From: Ecdyonurus torrentis
Lineage: Eukaryota; Arthropoda; Insecta; Ephemeroptera; Heptageniidae
NCBI GenBank assembly: GCA_949318235.1
Contig: CASGGR010000020.1
Span: 434,001-498,000, forward strand
Direction: 5' to 3'
DNA: 64,000 nt
Shown: one piece after another, positions 54,187 to 64,000 of the stretch
How positions within the stretch are numbered: position 1 is the first letter of the stretch
Layout: each line of letters opens with the position of its first letter
Notes under the pieces: generated by a model
Seen by the model: only the letters and a program-made list of their open reading frames with translations
Databases searched by the model: none
What the model was told of the DNA's origin: nothing
Position numbers and translations under genes: made by a program

Positions 54187-55910
54187 ATGAAACAAAGTTT
54201 CTATTTCAAGAACCAAATGTTATTGAATGATAGAAATCATACTTTTTACACGATTAAAACTAGTTTTGATGATTTCTCAAAAACTAAGAATGCTACAGAC
54301 ATCCAATTAAACTCAGAACATAGCTTTTTTAATTCTCTACAAAAAAGAAATCTTAAACTTTTTTGCTCCGACGCATACTTTTTGGGTTATTGACAATTTT
54401 AGTTTTCACTCATCAAGTAGCTAAACTAAGTCATGAAACAAAGTTTCTATTTCAAGAACTAAATGTTATTGAATGATAAAAATTATACTTTTTACACGAT
54501 TTAAACTAGTTTTGATGATTTCTCAGAAACAAAGAAAGCTACAGACATCAAATTTGACTTAAAACATAGCTTTTTCAATTCTCTACAAAAAAGATGTCTC
54601 GAACTTTTTTACTCCGACTCATACTTTTTGGGTTATTGACAATTTTAGTTTTCACTCATCATGTAGCCAAACCAAGTCATGAAACAAAGTTTCTATTTCA
54701 AGAACCAAATGTTATTGAATGATAAAAATCATACTTTTTACACGATTAAAACTAGTTTTGATGATTTCTCAGAAACTAAGAAAGCTACAGACATTAAATT
54801 TATCTCAAAACATAGCTTTTTTAATTCTCTACAAAAAAGTTGTCTTGAACTTTTTTGCTCCGACGCATACTTTTTGGGTTATTGACAATTTTAGTTTTCA
54901 CTCATCATGTAGCCAAACCAAGTCATGAAACAAAGTTTCTATTTCAAGAACCAAATGTTATTGAATGATAAAAATCATACTTTTTACACGATTAAAACTA
55001 GTTTTGATGATTTCTCAAAAACTAAGAATGCTACAGACATCAAATTAAACTCAAAACATAGCTTTTTTAATTCTCTACAAAAAAGAAATCTTAAACTTTT
55101 TTGCTCCGACGCATACTTTTTGGGTTATTGACAGTTTTAGTTTTCACTCATCAAGTAGCCAAACTAAGTCATGAAACAAAGTTTCTATTTCAAGAACCAA
55201 ATGTTATTGAATGATAAAAATCATACTTTTTACACGATTAAAACTAGTTTTGATGATTTCTCAAAAACTAAGAATGCTACAGATATCAAATTTTATTCAA
55301 AACATAGCTTTTTTATTCTTCTACAAAAAAGATGTCTTGAACTTTTTTGCTCCGACGCATACTTTTTGGGTTATTGACAATTTTAGTTTTCACTCATCAT
55401 GTAGCCAAACCAAGTCATAAAACAAATAGTTTCTATTTCAAGAACCAAATGTTATTGAATGATAAAAATCATACTTTTTACACGATTAAAACTAGTTTTG
55501 ATGATTTCTCAGAAACAAAGAAAGCTACAGACATCAAATTTGACTTAAAACATAGCTTTTTCAATTCTCTACAAAAAAGATGTCACGAACTTTTTTACTC
55601 CGACTCATAATTTTTGGGTTATTGACAATTTTAGTTTTCACTCATCATGTAGCCAAACCAAGTCGTGAAACAAAGTTTCTATTTCAAGAACCAAATGTTA
55701 TTGAATGATAAAAATCATACTTTTTACACGATTTAAACTAGTTTTGATGATTTCTCAGAAACTAAGAAAGCTACAGACATCTTATTTAACTCAAAACATA
55801 GCTTTTTCAATTCTCTACAAAAAAGATGTCTTGAACTTTTTTGCTCCGACGCATACTTTTTGGGTTATTGACAATTTTAGTTTTCACTCATCATGTAGCC
55901 AAACCAAGTC

Positions 55911-56155
55911 ATGAAACAAAGTTTCTATTTCAAGAACCAAATGTTATTAAATGATAAAAATCATACTTTTTACACGATTAAAACTAGTTTGATGATTTTT
56001 CAAATACTAAGAATGCTACAGACATCCAATTTATGTAAAAACATAGCTTTTTCAATTCTCTACAAAAAACATGTCTTAAACTTTTTTGCTCCGACGCATA
56101 CTTTTTGGGTTATTGACAATTTTAGTTTTCACTCATTAAGTAGCCAAACCAAGTC
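55911..56155 (+). repeat. Mosaic monomer J/K
   Basis: J-type GTTATTAAATGAT, then K-type ACTAGTTTGATG and CCAATTTATGTAAAAAC. The switch lies within about 55950-55990. It has a private GATTTTTCAAATAC and is followed by N. Confidence 0.75.
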
Positions 56156-56646
56156 ATAAAACAAAGTTTCTATTTCAAGAACCAAATGTTATTGAATGAT
56201 AAAAATCATACTTTTTACACGAATAAAACTAGTTTTGATGATTTCTCAAAAACTAAGAATGCTACAGACATCTTATTTAACTCAAAACATAGCTTTTACA
56301 ATTCTCTACAAAAAAGATGTCTTGAACTTTTTTGCTCCGACGCATACTTTTTGGGTTATTGACAATTTTAGTTTTCACTCATCATGTAGCAAAACCAAGT
56401 CATGAAACAAAGTTTCTATTTCAAGAACCAAATGTTATTGAATGATAAAAATCATACTTTTTACACGATTAAAACTAGTTTGATGATTTCTCAAATACTA
56501 AGAATGCTACAGACATCCAATTTAATTAAAAACATAGCTTTTTCAATTCTCTACAAAAAACATGTCTTAAACTTTTTTGCTCCGACGCATACTTTTTGGG
56601 TTATTGACAATTTTAGTTTTCACTCATCATGTAGCCAAACCAAGTC

Positions 56647-57010
56647 ATAAAACAAAGTTTCTATTTCAACAACCAAATGTTATTGAATGATAAAAATAAT
56701 ACTTTTTACACGATTTAAACTAGTTTTGATGATTTCTCAAAAACTAAGAATGCTACAGACATCAAATTAAACTCAAAACATAGCTTTTTCAATTCTCTAC
56801 AAAAAATATGTCTTGAACTTTTTTGCTCCGACGCATACTTTTTGGGTTATTGACAATTTTAGTTTTCACTTATCAAGTAGCCAAACTAAGTCATGAAACA
56901 AAGTTTCTATTTCAAGAACCAAATGTTATTGAATGATAAAAATTATACTTTTTACACGATTTAAACTAGTTTTGATGATTTCTCAGAAACTAAGAAAGCT
57001 ACAGACATCA
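56647..57010 (+). repeat. Diverged edge of array 1 with truncated last monomer
   Basis: The last full unit (56647-56892) and a 118-bp truncated unit (56893-57010). The edge units carry changes seen nowhere else in the array: CAACAACC, AAAATAATAC, AAAATATGTC and CACTTATCAAG. The N and L units just before also have private changes (CTTTTACAATTC near 56294, GTAGCAAAACC near 56390). The truncated unit ends in GCTACAGACATCA and passes directly into array 2. Confidence 0.88.
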
Positions 57011-58930
57011 GCATTTAGCACCATTGGATTCGGCGTATTTTTTCACATAAGAGTCACTCCTTATTTACTTGAATACATGGACTTATGTTTGAAGGATTAA
57101 AACTCGTTTTTCTCAAAAACTATAAGAGTTAAAATTTTTTAATTAGCACCATTGGATTTAGCGCATTTTTTCACATAAGAATCACTCCTTATTTTCTAGA
57201 TTACATGAACTTTTGTTTGAAGGCTTAAAACTCGTTTTTCTCAAAAACTATAAGAGTTAAAATTTTTTAATTAGCACCATTGGATTTGGCGCATTTTTTC
57301 ACATAAAAATCACTCCTTATTTACTTGATTACATGAACTTTTGTTTACAGATTAAAAACTCGTTTTTCTCAAAAACTATAATAGTAAAATTTTTTAATTA
57401 GCACCATTGGAATTGGCGCAGTTTTTCACATAAGAATCACTCCTTATTTACTTGATTACATGAACTTTTGTTTACAGATTAAAAACTCGTTTTTCTCAAA
57501 AACTATAAGAGGTAAAATTTTTTATTTAGCACCATTGGTTTCGGCACATTTTTTTACATAAGAATCACTCCTTATTTACTTGATTACATGAACTTTTGTT
57601 TACAGATTAAAAACTCGATTATCTCAAAAACTATAAGAGTTAAAATTTTTTAAATAGCACCATTGGTTTCGGCACATTTTTTTACATAAGAATCACTCCT
57701 TATTTACTTGATTACATGAACTTTTGTTTACAGATTAAAAACTCGATTATCTCAAAAACTATAACAGTTAAAATTTTTTAAATAGCACCATTGGTTTCAA
57801 AACATTTTTTCACATAAGAATCACTCCTTATTTTCTTGATTACATGAACTTTTGTTTGAAGGATAAAAACTCGTTTTTCTCAAAAACTATAAGAGTTAAA
57901 ATTTTTATTTACCACCATTGGATTCGGCGCATTTTTTCACATAAGAGTCACTCCTTATTTACTTGATACATGAACTTTTGTTTACAGATTAAAAACTCGA
58001 TTATCTCAAAAACTATAAGAGTTAAAATTTTTTAAATAGCACCATTGGTTTCGGCACATTTTTTCACATAAGAATCACTCCTTATTTTCTTGATTACATG
58101 AACTTTTGTTTGAAGGATAAAAACTCGTTTTTCTCAAAAACTATAAGAGTTAAAATTTTTTAAATAGCACCATTGGTTTCGGCACATTTTTTTACATAAG
58201 AATCACTCCTTATTTACTTGATTACATGAACTTTTGTTTACAGATTAATAACTCGATTATCTCAAAAACTATAAGAGTTAAAATTTTTTAATTAGCACCA
58301 TTGGATTTGGCGCATTTTTTCACATAAGAATCACTCCTTATTTTCTTGATTACATGAACTTTTGTTTGAAGGATTAAAACTCGTTTTTCTCAAAAACTAT
58401 AAGAGTTAAAATTTTTTAATTAGCACCATTGGATTTGGCGCATTTTTTCACATAAAAATCACTCCTTATTTACTTGATTACATGAACTTTTGTTTACAGA
58501 TTAAAAAATCGTTTTTCTCAAAAACTATAAGAGGTAAAATTTTTTATTTAGCACCATTGGTTTCGGCACATTTTTTTACATAAGAATCACTCCTTATTTA
58601 CTTGATTACATAAACTTTTGTTTACAGATTAAAAACTCGATTATCTCAAAAATTATAAGAGTTAAAATTTTTTAAATAGCACCATTGGTTTCGGCACATT
58701 TTTTTACATAAGAATCACTCCTTATTTACTTGATTACATGAACTTTTGTTTACAGATTAAAAACTCGATTATTTCAAAAACTATAAGAGTTAAAATGTTT
58801 TAAATAGCACCATTGGTTTTTGAACATTTTTTTACATAAGAATCACTCCTTATTTACTTGATTACATGAACTTTTGTTTACAGATTAAAAACTGGATTAT
58901 CTCAAAAACTATAAGAGATAAAATTTTTTA
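57011..58930 (+). repeat. Array 2, junction-proximal part
   Basis: About 15 units from the junction up to the first clear 22-monomer period. The first unit (from 57017) is the most diverged: GGCGTATTTTTT, CTTGAATACATGG and ACTTATG are private. Markers here, such as TACCACCATTGG at 57910, do not fall into the later 2812-bp register; the next copy is 1151 bp away. Confidence 0.8.
58897..58921 (+). repeat. 7-bp inverted repeat in an array 2 monomer subtype
   Basis: TTATCTC, an 11-nt loop, GAGATAA. The perfect stem occurs only in units that have CTGGATTATCTC together with GAGATAAAA. The more common CGATTATCTC units have GAGTTAAAA, which leaves one mismatch, and CGTTTTTCTC units pair only over CTC/GAG. 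Whether it matters is unknown. Confidence 0.6.
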
Positions 58931-61742
58931 AATAGAACCATTGGTTTCGGAACATTTTTTCACATAAGAATCACTCCTTATTTTCTTGATTACATGAACT
59001 TTTGTTTGAAGGATAAAAACTCGTTTTTCTCAAAAACTATAAGAGTTAAAATTTTTTATTTACCACCATTGGATTCGGCGCATTTTTTCACATAAGAGTC
59101 ACTCCTTATTTACTTGATACATGAACTTTTGTTTACAGATTAATAACTCGATTATCTCAAAAACTATAAGAGTTAAAATTTTTTAAATAGCACCATTGGT
59201 ATCGGCACATTTTTTCACATAAGAATCACTACTTATTTTCTTGATTACATGAACTTTTGTTTGAAGGATAAAAACTCGTTTTTCTCAAAAACTATAAGAG
59301 TTAAAATTTTTTAAATAGCACCATTGGTTTCGGCACATTTTTTTACATAAGAATCACTCCTTATTTACTTGATTACATGAACTTTTGTTTACAGATTAAA
59401 AACTCGATTATCTCAAAAACTATAAGAGTTAAAATTTTTTAATTAGCACCATTGGATTTGGCGCATTTTTTCACATAAGAATCACTCCTTATTTTCTTGA
59501 TTACATGAACTTTTGTTTGAAGGATTAAAACTCCTTTTTCTCAAAAACTATAAGAGTTAAAATTTTTTAATTAGCTCCATTGGATTTGGCGCATTTTTTC
59601 ACATAAAAATCACTCCTTATTTACTTGATTACATGAACTTTTGTTTACAGATTAAAAACTCGTTTTTCTCAAAAACTATAATAGTTAAAATTTTTAATTA
59701 GCACCATTGGAATTGGCGCATTTTTTCACAAAAGAATCACTCTTTATTTACATGATTACATGAACTTTTGTTTACAGATTAAAAACTCGTTTTTCTCAAA
59801 AACTATAAGAGGTAAAATTTTTTATTTAGCACCATTGGTTTCGGCACATTTTTTTACATAAGAATCACTCCTTATTTACTTGATTACATAAACTTTTGTT
59901 TACAGATTAAAAACTCGATTATCTCAAAAATTATAAGAGTTAAAATTTTTTAAATAGCACCATTGGTTTCGGCACATTTTTTTACATAAGAATCACTCAT
60001 TATTTACTTGATTACATGAACTTTTGTTTACAGATTAAAAACTCGATTATCTCAAAAACTATAAGAGTTAAATTTTTTTAAATAGCACCATTGGTTTTGG
60101 CACATTTTTTTACATAAGAATCACTCCTTATTTACTTGATTACATGAACTTTTGTTTACAGATTAAAAACTGGATTATCTCAAAAACTATAAGAGATAAA
60201 ATTTTTTAAATAGAACCATTGGTTTCGGAACATTTTTTCACATAAGAATCACTCCTTATTTTCTTGATTACATGAACTTTTGTTTGAAGGATAAAAACTC
60301 GTTTTTCTCAAAAATTATAAGAGTTAAAATTTTTTATTTACCACCATTGGATTCGGCGCATTTTTTCACATAAGAGTCACTCCTTATTTACTTGATACAT
60401 GAACTTTTGTTTACAGATTAATAACTCGATTATCTCAAAAACTATAAGAGTTAAAATTTTTTAAATAGCACCATTGGTTTCGGCACATTTTTTCACATAA
60501 GAATCACTCCTAATTTTCTTGATTACATGAACTTTTGTTTACAGATTAAAAACTCGATTATCTCAAAAACTATAAGAGTTATAATTATTTAAATAGCACA
60601 ATTGGTTTCGGCACATTTTTTTACATAAGAATCACTCCTTATTTACTTGATTACATGAACTTTTGTTTACAGATTAAAAACTGGATTATCTCAAAAACTA
60701 TAAGAGATAAAATTTTTTAAATAGCACCATTAGATTTGGCACATTTTTTCACATTAGAATCACTCCTTATTTTCTTGATTACATGAACTTTTGTTTGAAG
60801 GATAAAAACTCGTTTTTCTCAAAAACTATAAGAGTTAAAATTTTTTAAATAGCACCATTGGTTTTGGCACATTTTTTTACATAAGAATCACTCCTTATTT
60901 ACTTGATTACATGAACTTTTGTTTACAGATTAAAAACTCGATTATCTCAAAAATTATAAGAGTTAAAATTTTTTAAATAGCACCATTGGTTTCGGCACAT
61001 TTTTTTACATAAGAATCACTCCTTATTTACTTGATTACATGAACTTTTGTTTACAGATTAAAAACTCGATTATCTCAAAAACTATAAGAGTTAAAATTTT
61101 TTATTTACCACCATTGGATTCGGCGCATTTTTTCACATAAGAGTCACTCCTTATTTACTTGATACATGAACTTTTGTTTACAGATTAAAAAATCGTTTTT
61201 CTCAAAAACTATAATAGTTAAATTTTTTAATTAGCACCATTGGAATTGGCGCATTTTTTCACATAAGAATCACTCCTTATTTACTTGATTACATGAACTT
61301 TTGTTTACAGATTAAAATCTCGTTTTTCTCAAAAACTATAAGAGGTAAAATTTTTTATTTAGCACCATTGGTTTCGGCACATTTTTTTACATAAGAATCA
61401 CTCCTTATTTACTTGATTACATAAACTTTTGTTTACAGATTAAAAACTCGATTATCTCAAAAATTATAAGAGTTAAAATTTTTTAAATAGCACCATTGGT
61501 TTCGGCACATTTTTTTACATAAGAATCACTCCTTATTTACTTGATTACATGAACTTTTGTTTACAGATTAAAAACTCGATTATCTCAAAAACTATAAGAG
61601 TTAAAATTTTTTTAAATAGCACCATTGGTTTTGGCACATTTTTTTACATAAGAATCACTCCTTATTTACTTGATTACATGAACTTTTGTTTACAGATTAA
61701 AAACTGGATTATCTCAAAAACTATAAGAGATAAAATTTTTTA
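58931..61742 (+). repeat. 22-monomer HOR of array 2, copy 1
   Basis: 2812 bp. Rare markers in this copy recur 2812 bp later: AATAGAACCA at 58931 and 60209, GGTATCGGCAC near 59199, TCTTTATTTACATG at 59741, AATCACTCAT at 59991 and TACCACCATTGG at 59061. Within the period AATAGAACCA is spaced 1278 bp (10 units) then 1534 bp (12 units). The phase chosen here is arbitrary. Confidence 0.85.
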
Positions 61743-64000
61743 AATAGAACCATTGGTTTCGGAACATTTTTTCACATAAGAATCACTCCTTATTTTCTTG
61801 ATTACATGAACTTTTGTTTGAAGGATAAAAACTCGTTTTTCTCAAAAACTATAAGAGTTAAAATTTTTTATTTACCACCATTGGATTCGGCGCATTTTTT
61901 CACATAAGAGTCACTCCTTATTTACTTGATACATGAACTTTTGTTTACAGATTAATAACTCGATTATCTCAAAAACTATAAGAGTTAAAATTTTTTAAAT
62001 AGCACCATTGGTATCGGCACATTTTTTCACATAAGAATCACTCCTTATTTTCTTGATTACATGAACTTTTGTTTGAAGGATAAAAACTCGTTTTTCTCAA
62101 AAACTATAAGAGTTAAAATTTTTTAAATAGCACCATTGGTTTCGGCACATTTTTTTACATAAGAATCACTCCTTATTTACTTGATTACATGAACTTTTGT
62201 TTACAGATTAAAAACTCGATTATCTCAAAAACTATAAGAGTTAAAATTTTTTAATTAGCACCATTGGATTTGGCGCATTTTTTCACATAAGAATCACTCC
62301 TTATTTTCTTGATTACATGAACTTTTGTTTGAAGGATTAAAACTCGTTTTTCTCAAAAACTATAAGAGTTAAAATTTTTTAATTAGCTCCATTGGATTTG
62401 GCGCATTTTTTCACATAAAAATCACTCCTTATTTACTTGATTACATGAACTTTTGTTTACAGATTAAAAACTCGTTTTTCTCAAAAACTATAATAGTTAA
62501 AATTTTTAATTAGCACCATTGGAATTGCCGCATTTTTTCACAAAAGAATCACTCTTTATTTACATGATTACATGAACTTTTGTTTACAGATTAAAAACTC
62601 GTTTTTCTCAAAAACTATAAGAGGTAAAATTTTTTATTTAGCACCATTGGTTTCGGCACATTTTTTTACATAAGAATCACTCCTTATTTACTTGATTACA
62701 TAAACTTTTGTTTACAGATTGAAAACTCGATTATCTCAAAAATTATAAGAGTTAAAATTTTTTAAATAGCACCATTGGTTTCGGCACATTTTTTTACATA
62801 AGAATCACTCATTATTTACTTGATTACATGAACTTTTGTTTACAGATTAAAAACTCGATTATCTCAAAAACTATAAGAGTTAAATTTTTTTAAATAGCAC
62901 CATTGGTTTTGGCACATTTTTTTACATAAGAATCACTCCTTATTTACTTGATTACATGAACTTTTGTTTACAGATTAAAAACTGGATTATCTCAAAAACT
63001 ATAAGAGATAAAATTTTTTAAATAGAACCATTGGTTTCGGAACATTTTTTCACATAAGAATCACTCCTTATTTACTTGATTACATGAACTTTTGTTTACA
63101 GATTAAAAACTCGATTATCTCAAAAACTATAAGAGTTATAATTATTTAAATAGCACAATTGGTTTCGGCACATTTTTTTACATAAGAATCACTCCTTATT
63201 TACTTGATTACATGAACTTTTGTTTACAGATTAAAAACTGGATTATCTCAAAAACTATAAGAGATAAAATTTTTTAAATAGCACCATTGGTTTCGGCACA
63301 TTTTTTCACATAAGAATCACTCCTTATTTTCTTGATTACATGAACTTTTGTTTGAAGGATAAAAACTCGTTTTTCTCAAAAACTATAAGAGTTAAAATTT
63401 TTTAAATAGCACCATTGGTTTTGGCACATTTTTTTACATAAGAATCACTCCTTATTTACTTGATTACATGAACTTTTGTTTACAGATTAAAAACTCGATT
63501 ATCTCAAAAATTATAAGAGTTAAAATTTTTTAAATAGCACCATTGGTTTCGGCACATTTTTTTACATAAGAATCACTCCTTATTTACTTGATTACATGAA
63601 CTTTTGTTTACAGATTAAAAACTCGATTATCTCAAAAACTATAAGAGTTAAAATTTTTTAATTAGCACCATTGGATTTGGCGCATTTTTTCACATAAAAA
63701 TCACTCCTTATTTACTTGATTACATGAACTTTTGTTTACAGATTAAAAAATCGTTTTTCTCAAAAACTATAATAGTTAAATTTTTTAATTAGCACCATTG
63801 GAATTGGCGCATTTTTTCACATAAGAATCACTCCTTATTTACTTGATTACATGAACTTTTGTTTACAGATTAAAAACTCGTTTTTCTCAAAAACTATAAG
63901 AGGTAAAATTTTTTATTTAGCACCATTGGTTTCGGCACATTTTTTTACATAAGAATCACTCCTTATTTACTTGATTACATAAACTTTTGTTTACAGATTA
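61743..64000 (+). repeat. 22-monomer HOR of array 2, copy 2 (partial)
   Basis: Repeats copy 1 at a shift of 2812 bp up to about 63050 (AATAGAACCA at 61743 and 63021). After that the marker ATAATTATTT (60581 in copy 1, 63138 here) is shifted by only 2557 bp, so two monomers present near 60240-60495 have no counterpart here. The window ends inside the copy. Confidence 0.8.

Larger units (their letters stand above)
50742..56646 (+). repeat. Mixed block: A-B-C-D-E-O, H, L, M, N
   Basis: A-B-C-D-E spelling from zone 1a returns at 50742, followed by O (51972; CAGATATCAAATTTTATTC with the G-like TTTTTATTCTTCTAC), H, L, M/G, H, L, M, N and L/A. Then B-C-D-E-O-H repeats at 54187-55664, 3199 bp (13 monomers) after the first. 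I, J/K, N and L close the block. All three zone families therefore coexist here. Confidence 0.85.
1..57010 (+). repeat. Array 1: 246-bp satellite DNA, head-to-tail
   Basis: The segment is an uninterrupted tandem array of a 246-bp unit, about 231 full copies, all in one orientation. The start motif ATGAAACAAAG recurs at 33, 279, 771, 1017, 1263 and so on to 56893. Length variants are 248 bp (units starting ATAAAACAAATAG), 245 bp (units with ACTAGTTTGATG instead of ACTAGTTTTGATG) and one 243-bp unit at 50499. G+C counted in 279-524 is 69 of 246. Units differ at a limited set of diagnostic positions, which define about 15 types arranged in higher-order repeats. There is no inserted transposon, inversion, RNA gene or unique sequence. 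This organisation is typical of eukaryotic centromeric or pericentromeric satellites; the chromosomal location is inferred. Confidence 0.98.
57011..64000 (+). repeat. Array 2: ~128-bp satellite DNA, head-to-tail
   Basis: The motif AGCACCATTGG recurs at 57017, 57145, 57273, 57400 and 57528 and so on to the end, giving units of 127-128 bp and about 54 copies. G+C in 57145-57272 is 35 of 128. Subtypes differ after ACATGAACTTTTGTTT: some have GAAGGAT then CGTTTTTCTC, others ACAGATT then CGATTATCTC, and others ACAGATT with CGTTTTTCTC. A minor form has CTTGATACATG (one base shorter) and follows GGATTCGGCGC with GAGTCACTCC. Units are more diverged from each other than in array 1. No gene, transposon or inversion interrupts the array, and it runs beyond the window. 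Confidence 0.97.

Noticed and set aside
33..56650. Repeated open frames of 68, 69, 82, 87 and 92 residues starting at ATGAAACAAAG or ATGATAAAA
   Set aside because: 246 is divisible by three, so any open frame in one unit recurs in all. The C, H and I units break the frames with stops or start changes, the 245-, 248- and 243-bp units shift the frames, two overlapping frames are equally open, and the differences between types do not favour synonymous sites. The composition (Lys, Asn, Phe, Leu, Ser) simply reflects A/T-rich DNA. Not genes.
1..57010. CENP-B box in the 246-bp monomer
   Set aside because: The canonical core needs TTCG followed by CGGG at fixed spacing. No unit type contains CGGG; the nearest, CTCCGACGCATAC, does not fit.
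33..57010. Phased A-tracts giving a strongly bent helix
   Set aside because: The T6, A6 and T6 centres are about 16 and 18 bp apart, which is out of phase with the ~10.5-bp helical turn, so the bends should partly cancel.
57005..57016. Transposon insertion or target-site duplication at the array junction
   Set aside because: No terminal inverted repeats, target duplication or extra sequence is present. One repeat runs directly into the other.
61549..61743. 64-residue open frame in array 2
   Set aside because: It covers about one and a half satellite units, exists only because of local indels in these copies, and encodes the same repeat peptide twice. No sign of coding.
1..64000. CRISPR array
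   Set aside because: Units of 128 and 246 bp are repeated over their whole length; there are no short direct repeats separated by unique spacers and no cas genes.
1..64000. Telomeric repeats, rDNA, tRNA genes or histone clusters within the tandem arrays
   Set aside because: I saw no TTAGG/TTAGGG-type tracts and no tRNA- or rRNA-like sequence in either unit.

Overview
The window holds no gene that I can support. From end to end it is two abutting tandem-repeat (satellite) arrays, all units head-to-tail on the + strand. Array 1 (1-57010) has a 246-bp monomer, about 231 full units plus partial ones at each end. Array 2 (57011-64000, running off the window) has a ~128-bp monomer, about 54 units. 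Both are AT-rich: I counted 28% G+C in the monomer at 279-524 and 27% in the unit at 57145-57272. Pure satellite over 64 kb, layered higher-order repeats (HORs) and the absence of genes point to eukaryotic centromeric or pericentromeric heterochromatin. The base composition and style would fit an insect or other arthropod, but I cannot name the organism and that guess is weak.

Array 1 has three zones. Monomers fall into about 15 diagnostic types, here lettered A-O, with each monomer taken to start at its ATGAAAC/ATAAAAC/GTGAAAC. Zone 1a (1-30306) is built on a five-monomer HOR A-B-C-D-E (~1.23 kb) with six- and seven-monomer variants. Inside it, a 16-monomer super-HOR (~3.94 kb) stands three times in tandem at 15291-27108. 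Zone 1b (30307-47056) is built on G-H-I-J, into which B or B-C-D modules typical of zone 1a have been inserted repeatedly. Zone 1c (47057-57010) mixes a K-M-N-L HOR, whose K and L monomers have lost one base (245 bp), with blocks from both earlier zones. Many monomers are mosaics of two types, which gives a readable record of unequal exchange and gene conversion.

Array 2 has its own HOR of 22 monomers (2812 bp), most clearly seen between 58931 and 63050. A two-monomer length difference follows it.

The most interesting result comes from comparing the units. The 246-bp monomer is itself an old, diverged dimer of a ~123-bp unit: four short motifs recur in order at offsets 126, 136, 139 and 142. 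The 128-bp monomer of array 2 shares long motifs with array 1 (GATTAAAACT-GTTTT followed by TTTCTCAAAAACTA). The switch from one array to the other at 57010/57011 is almost in register with that similarity. So the two satellites look like members of one family at different stages of divergence, with the boundary lying inside the homologous segment. The many 64-92-residue open frames are by-products of a repeat length divisible by three, and I reject them as genes.
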